DNA of 44,783 nt. Origin: Clostridia bacterium (GTDB lineage: Bacteria > Bacillota > Clostridia > Oscillospirales > CAG-272). The first letter of the stretch is position 1. Each line of letters begins with the position of its first letter. This document shows positions 1 through 7,546 of the stretch, piece after piece. Both the position numbers and the translations under genes were made by a program. The notes beneath the pieces were generated by a model. That model saw only the letters and a program-made list of their open reading frames with translations. It was not told the origin of the DNA and ran no database searches. The stretch lies in NCBI GenBank assembly GCA_017462485.1, contig JAFTRA010000011.1, positions 1-44,783 on the forward strand, written 5' to 3'.

Positions 1-355
1 AAAAAAATTGGCTCGTCTATGAAAAAATCTATTATTTCAAAACTGCATTTGCATCTTGCGGCGAATAAATTTTTGATGAATTTTGTCGTGATGAGCCGCA
101 GTAAAGTAACACTTTACAAGGATTAGTACGACGAAAGACACTAAAATTTATCGTCGTAAGACTTGTTAGTTCGCTTCTCTTACGGCTAGGCAAGAGGGAT
201 AATATTAAGCCGGTCTGACGTATAATTTTTCAGGCTTAGGTGCTTGACGCTCTTGCTTGTTTGCGTTATTTTCTGCCGTACTCCCAGTACAGCCCAATAT
301 TAAATTTTAGCCGTAAGAGAACATCCTACCGGTTAGATTCTCTTACGGCTATGTA
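1..355 (-). other. Structured non-coding stretch downstream of HPr
   Basis: No credible gene lies here. Read on the minus strand it is a chain of inverted repeats: a perfect 14-bp pair (308-321 with 338-351), a GTAC-based hairpin near 275-295, an AAGCC/GGCTT hairpin near 206-238, a CGTAAGA/TCTTACG pair near 155-185, ACGACGA/TCGTCGT (128-134 with 151-157), and GTAAAGT/ACTTTAC (101-107 with 111-117). A last possible pairing (90-97 with 11-18) is followed by a run of seven T at the window edge, like an intrinsic terminator. The 14-mer of the first hairpin recurs as a direct copy at 175-188. It matches no riboswitch, tmRNA, RNase P RNA, SRP RNA or 6S RNA signature I know. It could be a structured RNA, a leader of a gene beyond the left edge, or a repeat element. 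Confidence 0.4.
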
Positions 356-619
356 TCAGCGGGAAAAACCGCTGTTGATGAGTTCGGAAAGACCGTTAAC
401 CGCATCGGTTTCATCACTTCCGTCTGCGATTATGGTAATGGTAGTGCCTTTGGATATGCCGAGAGAAAGCACTCCGAGTAAGCTCTTTGCGTTTACACGG
501 CAATCATCCTTTTCAACCCAGATAGCGCTCTTGTAGGAGTTAGCCTTCTGAATGAAGAGGGATGCGGGACCTGCGTGAAGTCCTACTCCGTTTTCCATAG
601 TTACGTTGCGAGTAATCAT
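356..619 (-). CDS. HPr-family phosphocarrier protein with Gly17
   Basis: This 87-residue protein has the length and fold pattern of HPr, the cytoplasmic PTS protein that carries phosphate from enzyme I to the sugar-specific EIIA domains. His15 is present in the motif GLHAGPA, and Ser46 lies in NAKSLLGVLSLGI, the segment phosphorylated by HPr kinase in Bacillota. The usual active-site Arg17 (GLHARPA) is Gly here. Arg17 is known to be important for phosphotransfer, so activity may be reduced or the protein may be mainly regulatory, as Crh is. The start has an AAGGAG-like ribosome binding site and a good promoter 30-60 nt upstream. No other PTS gene lies in the window. The family is certain; function as a true PTS carrier is less so. 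Confidence 0.9.
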   Translation of the reverse strand: MITRNVTMENGVGLHAGPASLFIQKANSYKSAIWVEKDDCRVNAKSLLGVLSLGISKGTTITIIADGSDETDAVNGLSELINSGFSR

Positions 620-654
620 TGTTATTTATACTCCTTAAATATTTTAGCTATATA

Positions 655-683
655 AGTATAGCAAATAAAAATATAAAAATCAA
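655..683 (-). promoter_or_regulatory. Sigma-A-type promoter of the HPr gene
   Basis: On the minus strand a TTGATT -35 box (678-683) and a TATACT -10 box (655-660) are separated by exactly 17 nt. The predicted transcript starts near 648, giving a leader of about 30 nt with the ribosome binding site. Confidence 0.7.
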
Positions 684-737
684 TACTTTTTCAAAAAAAA
701 TCGAGCTGATAGTGGTTTTATGAGGCAAAAATGTGGG

Positions 738-754
738 AAAACCGCAATTTGCGG
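738..754 (-). terminator. Weak hairpin terminator after the 126-aa gene
   Basis: CCGCA (742-746) pairs with TGCGG (750-754) around a 3-nt loop and is followed on the minus strand by four T. The stem is short, so it may be only a partial terminator between the 126-residue gene and HPr. Confidence 0.35.
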
Positions 755-809
755 ACAAAAACGCGCTTCCGAATTAAATCCGCCGAGTATAAAGGAGAAC
801 TTCTCGTCT

Positions 810-1190
810 TTATACCGATGCCTGCCGTTGTTTTATATCAATAGATACGATTCTTCCCTCGAAGTATCCGGAGTCCGAGGAGACTTTTATCGGTTGATTT
901 TTCGCTATATACTTTGCGCCAAGCAGCAAAAATCCCGCTTCCTCCATCTGACCCTCGCAAAGAAGCGTCAGGCGATTATCATCAAGGGATATTGTGATAC
1001 ATTCATACTTTCCGTCGATAAGAACGCTGCCGTCTGCCGACCCCTTGCTTTTTTCAAGATTTATAGTGACGACAGCTTCGAGCTTTTCCTGCCCGTCGTT
1101 TTGCTTGCCTAGGTGAAAGCCGAGCGCAAAAAGCATAAAAATAAAAGCCAAAAAAAACAGCTTGTCAAAGAAATTTTTTCTCTTAAACAT
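810..1190 (-). CDS. Small membrane-anchored protein, DUF4330-like
   Basis: I do not recognise this 126-residue protein with certainty. A basic N-terminus (MFKRKNFFDK) and one membrane segment (about residues 11-28) are followed by a small, beta-rich domain without cysteines, presumably outside the membrane. Its layout resembles DUF4330-type proteins (a single N-terminal helix plus a small beta domain); this is a guess from architecture. The gene lies 26 nt downstream of a second protein of the same build (1217-1582), and the two are probably co-transcribed. The position after an O-antigen-ligase-like gene hints at a cell-envelope role, but the strong terminator at 1614-1646 separates them. 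Confidence 0.7.
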   Translation of the reverse strand: MFKRKNFFDKLFFLAFIFMLFALGFHLGKQNDGQEKLEAVVTINLEKSKGSADGSVLIDGKYECITISLDDNRLTLLCEGQMEEAGFLLLGAKYIAKNQPIKVSSDSGYFEGRIVSIDIKQRQASV

Positions 1191-1216
1191 ATCCTATTCC
1201 TAAAAAGCAACGTGCT

Positions 1217-1582
1217 TTATTTCTCAAAGAAAGTGTATTTAAACCAAATCTGAGGCGTGCGCAGAGCGTCGGATTTCGGTATAAATGCTGCCTCGAAGGT
1301 TATAACGAATGAAATTTTTCCGCCCGATTCCTCTTTTAATATCTCTTCGATTTTTCCAACCTTTCGCTTGGTAAGAGTGTCGAAAAGCGGCTCGCCGACA
1401 GAAATGGTGTCAGATAGTGAGACGGGTAGCTCCTCGGTTCTGATTTTTATTTTTTCACTTGGCTTTTCTTCGGGAAATAGCAGAAAAGACGCTGCAAAAA
1501 TACTTACCGAAATTACTACCGCCAAAACGGTCATAATTAAAAAATCAAAGAAAACTGCAAATAATTGTTTACTTTTTTGCAT
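1217..1582 (-). CDS. Small membrane-anchored protein, DUF4330-like
   Basis: This 121-residue protein has one N-terminal membrane helix (about residues 10-36) and a beta-rich exterior domain containing the pattern VGEPLFDTLTKRKVGKIEEI. That reads like DUF4330 proteins, where a value is followed by a G-x-I/V turn. No catalytic motif is visible. It is the first gene after the terminator at 1614-1646 and is followed at 26 nt by the 126-residue protein of the same layout, so the two may form a complex or be diverged duplicates. The start is ATG with a GGGAT-like site upstream. Function unknown. Confidence 0.65.
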   Translation of the reverse strand: MQKSKQLFAVFFDFLIMTVLAVVISVSIFAASFLLFPEEKPSEKIKIRTEELPVSLSDTISVGEPLFDTLTKRKVGKIEEILKEESGGKISFVITFEAAFIPKSDALRTPQIWFKYTFFEK

Positions 1583-1613
1583 ATTTTATATCCCAAACTT
1601 ACGCTAAAGTTAT

Positions 1614-1646
1614 AAAAAGTGCCGAGTCAATAAGTGACTCGGCACT
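1614..1646 (-). terminator. Intrinsic terminator after the O-antigen-ligase-like gene
   Basis: A perfect 12-bp inverted repeat (1618-1629 with 1635-1646, loop ATAAG) is followed on the minus strand by five T and an AT-rich tail. It closes the rimM-trmD-ligase unit. Confidence 0.85.
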
Positions 1647-1725
1647 GACCTTGTATTTAATTTGTGCAGAAAAGCTTTTCTTTATTCAGTGGGAATTTTA
1701 CGAGTCTCAAGAATTGAAAAAAGCT

Positions 1726-3582
1726 TTACCTGTTCTCGATAACTATATTTATCGAAGCTGCCGTTTCGTCTTTTTCGGGGGACTCGTATATTTCGGAATC
1801 GTCGTACTCCTTTTTGGAGATGCGGAGCGTTGCGCTTCCTATACCGAAGACTACCCAGAAGAGAAAATACATAGACGAGGAATACCAGATATAGTCGGTC
1901 ATACCAAAAACGAGAAGTGCAAAGAACGCAGCTCCCGAGGTGGTGCAAAGATTGTCAACCGACGAGCTTCTTACGTATTTTGCATACGAGGCTCTGTGAC
2001 GCACTCGTATGAGAAGAAGGAATACGAAGAGTAAAAGCGCGAAAATTCCTACCTCGCAGCCAATCTCAAGGAAGAGATTGTGACTGTGGGGCGCTGTTAC
2101 ACTGTCCTCTGCGTATTTCAAAAATTCCTCCGTGAACGCACCCTCTCCGACACCGACGCCTATGAAAATGTTGCTTGCAAACATTCTCAACGACGAGCGC
2201 CAGATTGAGAATCTTGACGAAACAGAGGTGTCCTCAAGGTTGAATATTGATAAGACTCTTGTGATAATTTCGGGTGGAATTAAAAGAATAACGAGCGGAA
2301 GAAGAACCGCGGGGATGAGAAGAAGCTTCGGGGCTCTTCTGCTTCTTATAATAGCGAATGCCAGAACCGAGAGCGCTACGGCTATCCAAGCGCCGCGCGA
2401 CCAGGTGAGAATAAGAGCCGTAAGGTTTAAAATAACGGCGATAATATATAGGGGAGCGTAGACTCTGTGCGCCCTGTCAAGAGCGAAGGCTAAAGAGAAA
2501 ATCGTCGTAACCGTTAGAAATACCGCATATATATTGGGGTTTCCGAAGGTTGCGTATGCTCTCGACGTTACCATATCGGCAAAGGTAGGGTCAAACCACT
2601 CGGGGTGAGCCGGCGATATAAAGTAAAGAATAATTCCGTATATTGCCGTCGGAACAGAGGAGAAAATGATTACTTTTACCGCATTTTCTGCCAGGCGACG
2701 GTTTACTATTATGTTGCTGACGAGCGTGTAAGCGAGCGCTACGACTATCAGAACTAATGATTTTTCGAAGGAATCTAACCCCTTGTTAAACACACCGCTT
2801 ATAAGAGTGAAGAGCATAAACAAAAGAAGCACGGCATCGTATTGCTCAAAGTGGAAAAGACGCTTGCCGAGTACGACCTTGCCCACGAATGAGAGCGCCG
2901 TAACTACGACGAGAAGCGTAATTATAAGCGTTGAGTGAGGCAAAATCGGTATAACGGGTAAAATCAGAAGCGTTATCATAAGCGCAAACTCGGGGGAGGA
3001 AACCGAAAGAGTCAGAAATACCAGCGAAAAAACAGCGATGATAACAATCGGAAGCGATATAATGAAGCCGAGCGAGGCAAAGAGAACACCGATTATTATC
3101 GGTATTATAGAGCTATACTCCCTCCCCGTGTCAGCTGACACTCTCGTACGTCTTAAGCACAGCACGTCAAAGAAAATAATTGACGTTGGTTTCCATTTTT
3201 GTAATGAGTCCGAGAGGGGAGCGTCGAAAAAGAGAAGGGGGAGCGCTATTACTGTAATGACGGCTCCCGTGATAAGCTCTGCCGTGGGACTCGTCGGAAG
3301 ACTTTTAAAATAGTATTCGGCAAAATTCATAAGAAGCGTCATAAGTCCAAAGGCAAGGAGTATAACGCCGTAGCTCTTTACACTTGCGTGCGCTATCGAA
3401 TGACGGAGCCTTGATATGAATTTTGAAAAAGGAGTGTCAATGATTTTCTTTGAATACTTTGCACCGATTCCGCTTATGATTTTGTCGGAAAAGTGCTTCT
3501 CCGCCTCGGCAATACGGCTTTCCTTAAAGTCTTTATCCGAGCTTTCGTATCCAAAGATAAAATCCAGAAATTTAGAATTCAT
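1726..3582 (-). CDS. O-antigen ligase/polymerase family membrane protein (Wzy_C)
   Basis: This 618-residue polytopic membrane protein has the Wzy/WaaL C-terminal domain signature: YATFGNPNIYAVFL, then TWSRGAWIA and, further on, SRFSIWRSSLRMFASNIF, GVGVGEGAF and HSHNLFLEIGCEVG. These are hallmarks of enzymes that polymerise or ligate lipid-linked polysaccharides at the outer face of the membrane. About 90 mostly hydrophilic N-terminal residues come first, which is longer than usual, and the last 35 residues are acidic. The start codon overlaps the trmD stop by 4 nt (ATGA), so translation is probably coupled to trmD. A Gram-positive host would use such a protein for capsule or wall polysaccharide; the GT4 glycosyltransferase at 4949-6097 would fit the same pathway. 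Confidence 0.88.
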   Translation of the reverse strand: MNSKFLDFIFGYESSDKDFKESRIAEAEKHFSDKIISGIGAKYSKKIIDTPFSKFISRLRHSIAHASVKSYGVILLAFGLMTLLMNFAEYYFKSLPTSPTAELITGAVITVIALPLLFFDAPLSDSLQKWKPTSIIFFDVLCLRRTRVSADTGREYSSIIPIIIGVLFASLGFIISLPIVIIAVFSLVFLTLSVSSPEFALMITLLILPVIPILPHSTLIITLLVVVTALSFVGKVVLGKRLFHFEQYDAVLLLFMLFTLISGVFNKGLDSFEKSLVLIVVALAYTLVSNIIVNRRLAENAVKVIIFSSVPTAIYGIILYFISPAHPEWFDPTFADMVTSRAYATFGNPNIYAVFLTVTTIFSLAFALDRAHRVYAPLYIIAVILNLTALILTWSRGAWIAVALSVLAFAIIRSRRAPKLLLIPAVLLPLVILLIPPEIITRVLSIFNLEDTSVSSRFSIWRSSLRMFASNIFIGVGVGEGAFTEEFLKYAEDSVTAPHSHNLFLEIGCEVGIFALLLFVFLLLIRVRHRASYAKYVRSSSVDNLCTTSGAAFFALLVFGMTDYIWYSSSMYFLFWVVFGIGSATLRISKKEYDDSEIYESPEKDETAASINIVIENR

Positions 3583-4337
3583 CCCTTCGTTTCCGTCACC
3601 TTTCTTTTTCTTGTTTTCTTTTCCTTCGGACGAAGCGCTTCTTCAAACTCGGGGTGGAGCAAAAGAAGGTCCGGGCGTCTTTCCCTGGTTATTTGCACCG
3701 ATTTTTCAAGACGCCATCTATCTATTTTCTTATGGTCGCCTGAAAGAAGAATTTCGGGAACCTCAAGTCCTCTGAAATCCCTCGGCTTTGTGTATTGAGG
3801 GTATTCGAGGATACCCGAGGCAACCGATTCGTTTTCATAGCACTCGCTTGAGGCGAGAACTCCGTCCACCAGCCTTGATACAGCGTCAACTACTATGCAG
3901 GCGGGGATTTCTCCGCCCGTAACAACGTAGTCACCAATAGAAATTTCCTCGTCAATGATATTGTCAAGCACCCTTTGGTCGACGCCTTCGTAGTGACCGC
4001 ATAGGAATACAAGCTCGTCGTATCCCGCAAGCTCCTTTGCGACGTCGTGGTTGAAAATTCTGCCCTTTGGAGACATATAGATAACCCGTCGGTTATCCGT
4101 TTTTACGTTTTTCTTTACCGCCTCAAAGCAATCGAAAATCGGCTGGCAGGTCATAACCATTCCCATACCTCCGCCAAAGGGGGTATCATCCGTTTTTCTG
4201 TGCTTGTCAAGAGAGTAGTCGCGTATATTGTAGGTATCGACGGATATGTAGCCGTCGCGCGCGGCGCGGCCTATAATGCTCTCACCGAGAACGTTCTCAA
4301 TAAGGGCGGGGAAAAGTGTCATAAAATGAAATTTCAT
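3579..4337 (-). CDS. trmD: tRNA (guanine37-N1)-methyltransferase TrmD
   Basis: TrmD methylates G37 next to the anticodon with S-adenosylmethionine and so prevents +1 frameshifting. The 252-residue protein carries the trefoil-knot SPOUT motifs: MTLFP near the start, DTPFGGGMGMV, LCGHYEGVDQRV, IGDYVVTGGEIP and LEYPQYTKPRDFRGLEVPEILLSGDHKKI. By my hand alignment a Glu (in NESVASG) sits where E. coli has catalytic Asp169; such D/E variation may be normal in this group. A short Lys/Arg-rich tail (KEKKTRKRK) ends the protein. The gene overlaps rimM by 4 nt upstream and the O-antigen-ligase-like gene by 4 nt downstream. The usual ribosomal partners rpsP and rplS are not here. Confidence 0.97.
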   Translation of the reverse strand: MKFHFMTLFPALIENVLGESIIGRAARDGYISVDTYNIRDYSLDKHRKTDDTPFGGGMGMVMTCQPIFDCFEAVKKNVKTDNRRVIYMSPKGRIFNHDVAKELAGYDELVFLCGHYEGVDQRVLDNIIDEEISIGDYVVTGGEIPACIVVDAVSRLVDGVLASSECYENESVASGILEYPQYTKPRDFRGLEVPEILLSGDHKKIDRWRLEKSVQITRERRPDLLLLHPEFEEALRPKEKKTRKRKVTETKG

Positions 4338-4852
4338 ATCTCTTCAAAGAAGCCCGGAATAGGCGCTATATATACGCCCTCCTCGACGTTTATCTCCTTG
4401 ATAAATTCTTTGATATCGGGTATAAGCACTTCCTTGCCGCTGTCGGTCTCTATAACGTAAAGGCGGTTTCTTGGAGAGTCAGTTATATCTTTAACTCTGC
4501 CAAGGAGCTTACCCGTGTTAAAATCTATTGCATTAAGTCCTATAATATCCGCAAGGAGAACTGCTCCGCGTCTGAGCGGTATATCCTCTCTTTTAAGGTA
4601 AAGGGTGGTGTTTTTCATTCCCTGCACGACCTCGCGAGAGGTATATCCCGAAAGACCCATAAGAACAAGAGGACCCAAGACCGATGCCGACTCAACTCCC
4701 ACTTCCTTATAGCTGCCGTCCTTTTCAGCAAGGAAAACGCGCTTTTGCGCAGCAAGAATTTTTGGTGAGTCGCACCAGGATTCAACCTTCATAAGTCCCT
4801 TGACGCCGTGAGCGCCAACAATTTTTCCACATTCAAGAAATTCTTTTTTCAT
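4334..4852 (-). CDS. rimM: Ribosome maturation factor RimM
   Basis: RimM binds ribosomal protein uS19 and assists 30S head maturation. The 172-residue protein has the N-terminal RimM beta barrel (FLECGKIVGAHGVKGLMKVESW) and the C-terminal PRC-barrel (GKLLGRVKDITDSPRNRLYVIETDSGKEVLIP). I chose the ATG at 4852 rather than the one at 4858 because the protein then starts MKKEFLECG and because the promoter at 4860-4889 would start transcription at about 4852-4853. No ribosome binding site precedes either ATG, so the message may be leaderless. It overlaps trmD by 4 nt, the classic coupled rimM-trmD pair. Confidence 0.95.
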   Translation of the reverse strand: MKKEFLECGKIVGAHGVKGLMKVESWCDSPKILAAQKRVFLAEKDGSYKEVGVESASVLGPLVLMGLSGYTSREVVQGMKNTTLYLKREDIPLRRGAVLLADIIGLNAIDFNTGKLLGRVKDITDSPRNRLYVIETDSGKEVLIPDIKEFIKEINVEEGVYIAPIPGFFEEI

Positions 4853-4859
4853 ACACATT

Positions 4860-4889
4860 ATTTTATCATAAAAGGTTAGTTATTGTCAA
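4860..4889 (-). promoter_or_regulatory. Promoter of rimM-trmD unit
   Basis: TTGACA (4884-4889) and TAAAAT (4860-4865) are 18 nt apart on the minus strand. The -10 box ends only 8 nt before the rimM ATG at 4852, so the transcript would begin at or next to the start codon. Confidence 0.65.
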
Positions 4890-4890
4890 T

Positions 4891-4942
4891 CTTTTTAATA
4901 AAGTAGGTCTTTTTAACAAAGCGGACCTTTTAAAAAGCAGCG
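4891..4942. repeat. Three imperfect tandem 16-18-nt repeats
   Basis: Units 4891-4908, 4909-4926 and 4927-4942 share the pattern CTTTTTAAxAAAGxxGxx on the plus strand. They fill the gap between the glycosyltransferase gene and the rimM promoter. They could be remnants of slippage or a protein binding array; I see no known consensus. Confidence 0.6.
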
Positions 4943-4948
4943 TTTTTT

Positions 4949-6097
4949 CTAAACACGTTCTCGTGAAAGACGCTTTGGTATTTTTCGGCGTCTATCTTTG
5001 GAATAATTGCCCAATGAGAGGTAAAGACGCTTGTAGTCGTCTGCCATTCGGCATAAAGAAAAGCTATTTTCGTAGCTTTTTCTCGCTTCCGCCGAGAGTC
5101 TGTCTCGCTTGTCTTCGTCAAGAAGAAGCGAAAGGATAGCCTCCTTCAAAGCAAAAACGTTGTCCGAGGTGAATATCAGTCCATTTTCCCCGTGGCAAAT
5201 CATTTCGGTATTTCCCCCAAAGCTCGACGCTACGGTAGGCACTCCGAGAGCCATACACTCGCTCGTGGCAAGGCAAGAGGTCTCGGTTCCGCGCGAGGCG
5301 TTTACGTTGAGGTAAAAGTCCTTTTGATAATTCCACGGCTGTGGGGTATAGCCTAAAAAGGTCACGTGCTTTTCAATCCCAAGGCTTGCCGCCAGTCTTT
5401 GATACTCACTTTTTTTACCGCCCTCACCGATGAAAAGGAAATGCACGTTTTTTACACGTCTTACGATATCCGGTACGGCGCGCAGAATAAGGTCCTGCCC
5501 CTTTACCCACTCAAGTCTTGCGACAGAGCCGATAATCTTCGTTCCCTTGGGCAGCTTCAGCTCCTCGTGAGCCGAAAAGTGAGAGTCTTTCACCCTTTCG
5601 CTTACGTCGGGCGAGCCGTTTTTTATCGTTATTATTCGGGATTTTGGAATTCCTTCTTTTATAAGGTTATTCGTGGCAAAATCGGCGGTTGACACGGTGA
5701 GGTCGGTAGAGAGGCGATAAACGAGTCGTTTTATAAAATTTTTCCGCTCAACCGAGGCGTCAGGTATGGCGCAGTGCCGTGTTGAGAGCGCAAGTCTTAC
5801 TCCCGCAAGCTTTGCGCCAAGTCTTGCCGAGAGGGAAGCGTGGGTATGAACGACGTCGGTCGTGTTAAGCTTAAAGTAATTGTAAAAGGCTTTTACATCG
5901 CGCAGAGAAAAGCTCTTATCACCCGATACGTCAAGCTCTGTTATTTTAACCGATGCCGGAAGCGTACCCGAAAGCTCTGCCCCCTTTGGCACGATTGCCT
6001 CAAAATCAAATCTTTCAGAGAGACTGGTAAGAACAGAGCGGAGAAGTATTCCCGCTCCGCCTATATTTGTGTCGCTTATTACGTGTGTTATCTTCAT
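4949..6097 (-). CDS. GT4-family glycosyltransferase
   Basis: The 382-residue protein has two Rossmann-like halves of a GT-B retaining glycosyltransferase. The N-terminal half starts MKITHVISDTNIGGAG and contains DVVHTHASLSARLGA; the C-terminal half has IGSVARLEWVKGQD, FLFIGEGG and the donor-binding stretch ATSECMALGVPTVASSFGGNTEMI, with the E-x7-E-like pattern of group 1 enzymes. The likely reaction is transfer of a sugar from an NDP-sugar to a lipid-linked or wall glycan at the cytoplasmic face; the exact substrate cannot be read. The start has a clear AAGGAG site. A hairpin (6114-6140) lies just upstream. The nearby O-antigen-ligase-like gene suggests a polysaccharide pathway. Confidence 0.9.
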   Translation of the reverse strand: MKITHVISDTNIGGAGILLRSVLTSLSERFDFEAIVPKGAELSGTLPASVKITELDVSGDKSFSLRDVKAFYNYFKLNTTDVVHTHASLSARLGAKLAGVRLALSTRHCAIPDASVERKNFIKRLVYRLSTDLTVSTADFATNNLIKEGIPKSRIITIKNGSPDVSERVKDSHFSAHEELKLPKGTKIIGSVARLEWVKGQDLILRAVPDIVRRVKNVHFLFIGEGGKKSEYQRLAASLGIEKHVTFLGYTPQPWNYQKDFYLNVNASRGTETSCLATSECMALGVPTVASSFGGNTEMICHGENGLIFTSDNVFALKEAILSLLLDEDKRDRLSAEARKSYENSFSLCRMADDYKRLYLSLGNYSKDRRRKIPKRLSRERV

Positions 6098-6113
6098 TTT
6101 TACTCCTTGCAGA

Positions 6114-6140
6114 GCAAGAGGGGATTTTGAATCCTCTTGC
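6114..6140. other. Stem-loop between tadA and the GT4 gene
   Basis: GCAAGAGG (6114-6121) pairs with CCTCTTGC (6133-6140). On the minus strand it would sit in the glycosyltransferase leader just before the ribosome binding site. T-rich sequence follows only on the plus strand, where no gene needs it. Role unclear. Confidence 0.35.
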
Positions 6141-6221
6141 TTTTAATATGTAAGGGCGTGTCAATTTTCAGAAGATGTTACGCAATAAGTCATTATTCAA
6201 GAGGTTGCTATCTTATAAGAA

Positions 6222-6680
6222 TTATTTTTGTCTCTTTTTCTTGAAATATTCTCCAAGAAGATTCTTGCAGTCATCCGCTCTTATAAAGCGTTTGATTTCC
6301 GGCTTGTGATTCAATGGTAGCTCTGAGAGGTCGAGAAGCGAGCCGAAAGCACCGAAACGCAGGTCGGGAGCGCCATAAACTACGTTCGGTATCCTTGCGT
6401 TTATTATCGCCCCGGCGCACATAGCGCAGGGCTCAAGCGTTACGTATATCGTGCATTCGGGAAGACGCCAGCCACCGAGCGTGCGGCAAGCCTCTTCAAT
6501 CGCAAGTATCTCAGCGTGATGAGTAGCGCACTTTGAATTCTCGCGTGTGTTATGAGCTTTTGCGATAATTTTTCCGTCTCTTACGATAACCGCCCCGATA
6601 GGAACCTCGTCCTCCGCTTCGGCAAGCTTTGCTTCTTCTATCGCAAATGACATAAAATCATCATCGTTTAAAATCGCCAT
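6222..6680 (-). CDS. tadA: tRNA-specific adenosine deaminase TadA
   Basis: TadA converts A34 to inosine in the wobble position of tRNA-Arg(ACG). The 152-residue protein has the zinc deaminase core: HAE at residues 55-57 (zinc ligand His and proton-shuttle Glu) and PCAMC at 84-88 (two zinc cysteines). Flanking sequences (VPIGAVIVRDGKIIAKAHN before, INARIPNVVYGAPDLRFGAFGSLLDL after) match TadA rather than guanine or cytosine deaminases. The gene is last in an rnr-CPBP-tadA series, 41 nt after the protease gene. It has an AAGGAG-type site before the ATG. Confidence 0.95.
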   Translation of the reverse strand: MAILNDDDFMSFAIEEAKLAEAEDEVPIGAVIVRDGKIIAKAHNTRENSKCATHHAEILAIEEACRTLGGWRLPECTIYVTLEPCAMCAGAIINARIPNVVYGAPDLRFGAFGSLLDLSELPLNHKPEIKRFIRADDCKNLLGEYFKKKRQK

Positions 6681-6721
6681 TATGTTCTCCTTAAGTGAAT
6701 AATTGTTTGCATTTTATGCAT

Positions 6722-7546
6722 TTATCCGAAAATCAAAGAGGTAATTGCCAGAAATGCGGATACTCCGATAAACACAAATGCTATCCTATCTATTTTAACC
6801 TTACCGTCTCCAACCAAGTCTTTTATTACACCCGAGTAGCTCTTGCGCAGGGCGAAAATAACGGCAAATGAAATCAAAGCTCCCACAGTCACGGCGGATA
6901 TTATTATGCCGTCTTTTTCCGTATATATTGATATAAGGGAGATAAGATTATTGAGAAAATGCAAGAGGATAGAGGATAAAATGCTTCCTGTCATAATATA
7001 GAGAAACGCAAAAATTATGCCTGCCGCAAGGGCATACGGAATCTGAAAGAGATTTGCGTGCGCGAAGGCAAACATAAGAGAGGAGAGAACCAACGCGCTT
7101 TTTCTTTCTTCTTTGAGAAGCTTTATGGGAACAAATCTGAAAAGAAGCTCTTCGAGGACCGCAGGTACTAAAGCGTGCGAAATTACGGCAGATAAAAAAG
7201 GCATATCGAACGCTACATCGTTCTCGTAGCCGAAGATTCCTAAAACAAGCGAGGTGAGATATGAGAGGAGCAGAATTACCGATATTGCGGGGAATACGAT
7301 GGGCAAGGAGAGGATAGCTCCCCTTTTTGATATCTTAAAGTCGGAAAGCGCTGCTTTCAGAGTGTTTTCCGTCGCCTCGTTTTTATCTTCGGGAGCGCAT
7401 ATAAAGTAAAATCCTATAAGAATGGGGACAAGGAACGCAAGGTAATATATTACATCACCGATAGCGCCGTCAGTTGCGCCCGATACGAGAAGAAGAAAGA
7501 GAAATAAGAGATCAAGAGCGCATATAAGCTTCGTTTTGCTTGTCAT
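6722..7546 (-). CDS. CPBP-family intramembrane glutamic protease
   Basis: This 274-residue protein with about eight membrane helices has the CPBP (Abi/CAAX protease-like) motifs in order: EELLFR at 132-137 (catalytic Glu pair and Arg), FAFAH at 159-163, and HFLNN at 196-200. Relatives cleave or process membrane-bound substrates, and some protect against self-made bacteriocins; the substrate here is unknown. The start codon overlaps the rnr stop by 4 nt (ATGA), so it is coupled to rnr, with tadA 41 nt downstream. No bacteriocin gene was seen near it. Confidence 0.88.
   Translation of the reverse strand: MTSKTKLICALDLLFLFLLLVSGATDGAIGDVIYYLAFLVPILIGFYFICAPEDKNEATENTLKAALSDFKISKRGAILSLPIVFPAISVILLLSYLTSLVLGIFGYENDVAFDMPFLSAVISHALVPAVLEELLFRFVPIKLLKEERKSALVLSSLMFAFAHANLFQIPYALAAGIIFAFLYIMTGSILSSILLHFLNNLISLISIYTEKDGIIISAVTVGALISFAVIFALRKSYSGVIKDLVGDGKVKIDRIAFVFIGVSAFLAITSLIFG

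Noticed and set aside
205-297. Short minus-strand frame of about 30 codons starting TTG inside the non-coding edge region
   Set aside because: No ribosome binding site, and the whole stretch is covered by overlapping hairpins, which fits RNA or repeat better than a peptide.
1-355. tmRNA, RNase P RNA, SRP RNA or 6S RNA at the left edge
   Set aside because: I looked for the tag-peptide frame, the conserved RNase P core, the SRP tetraloop region and the 6S bubble and saw none.
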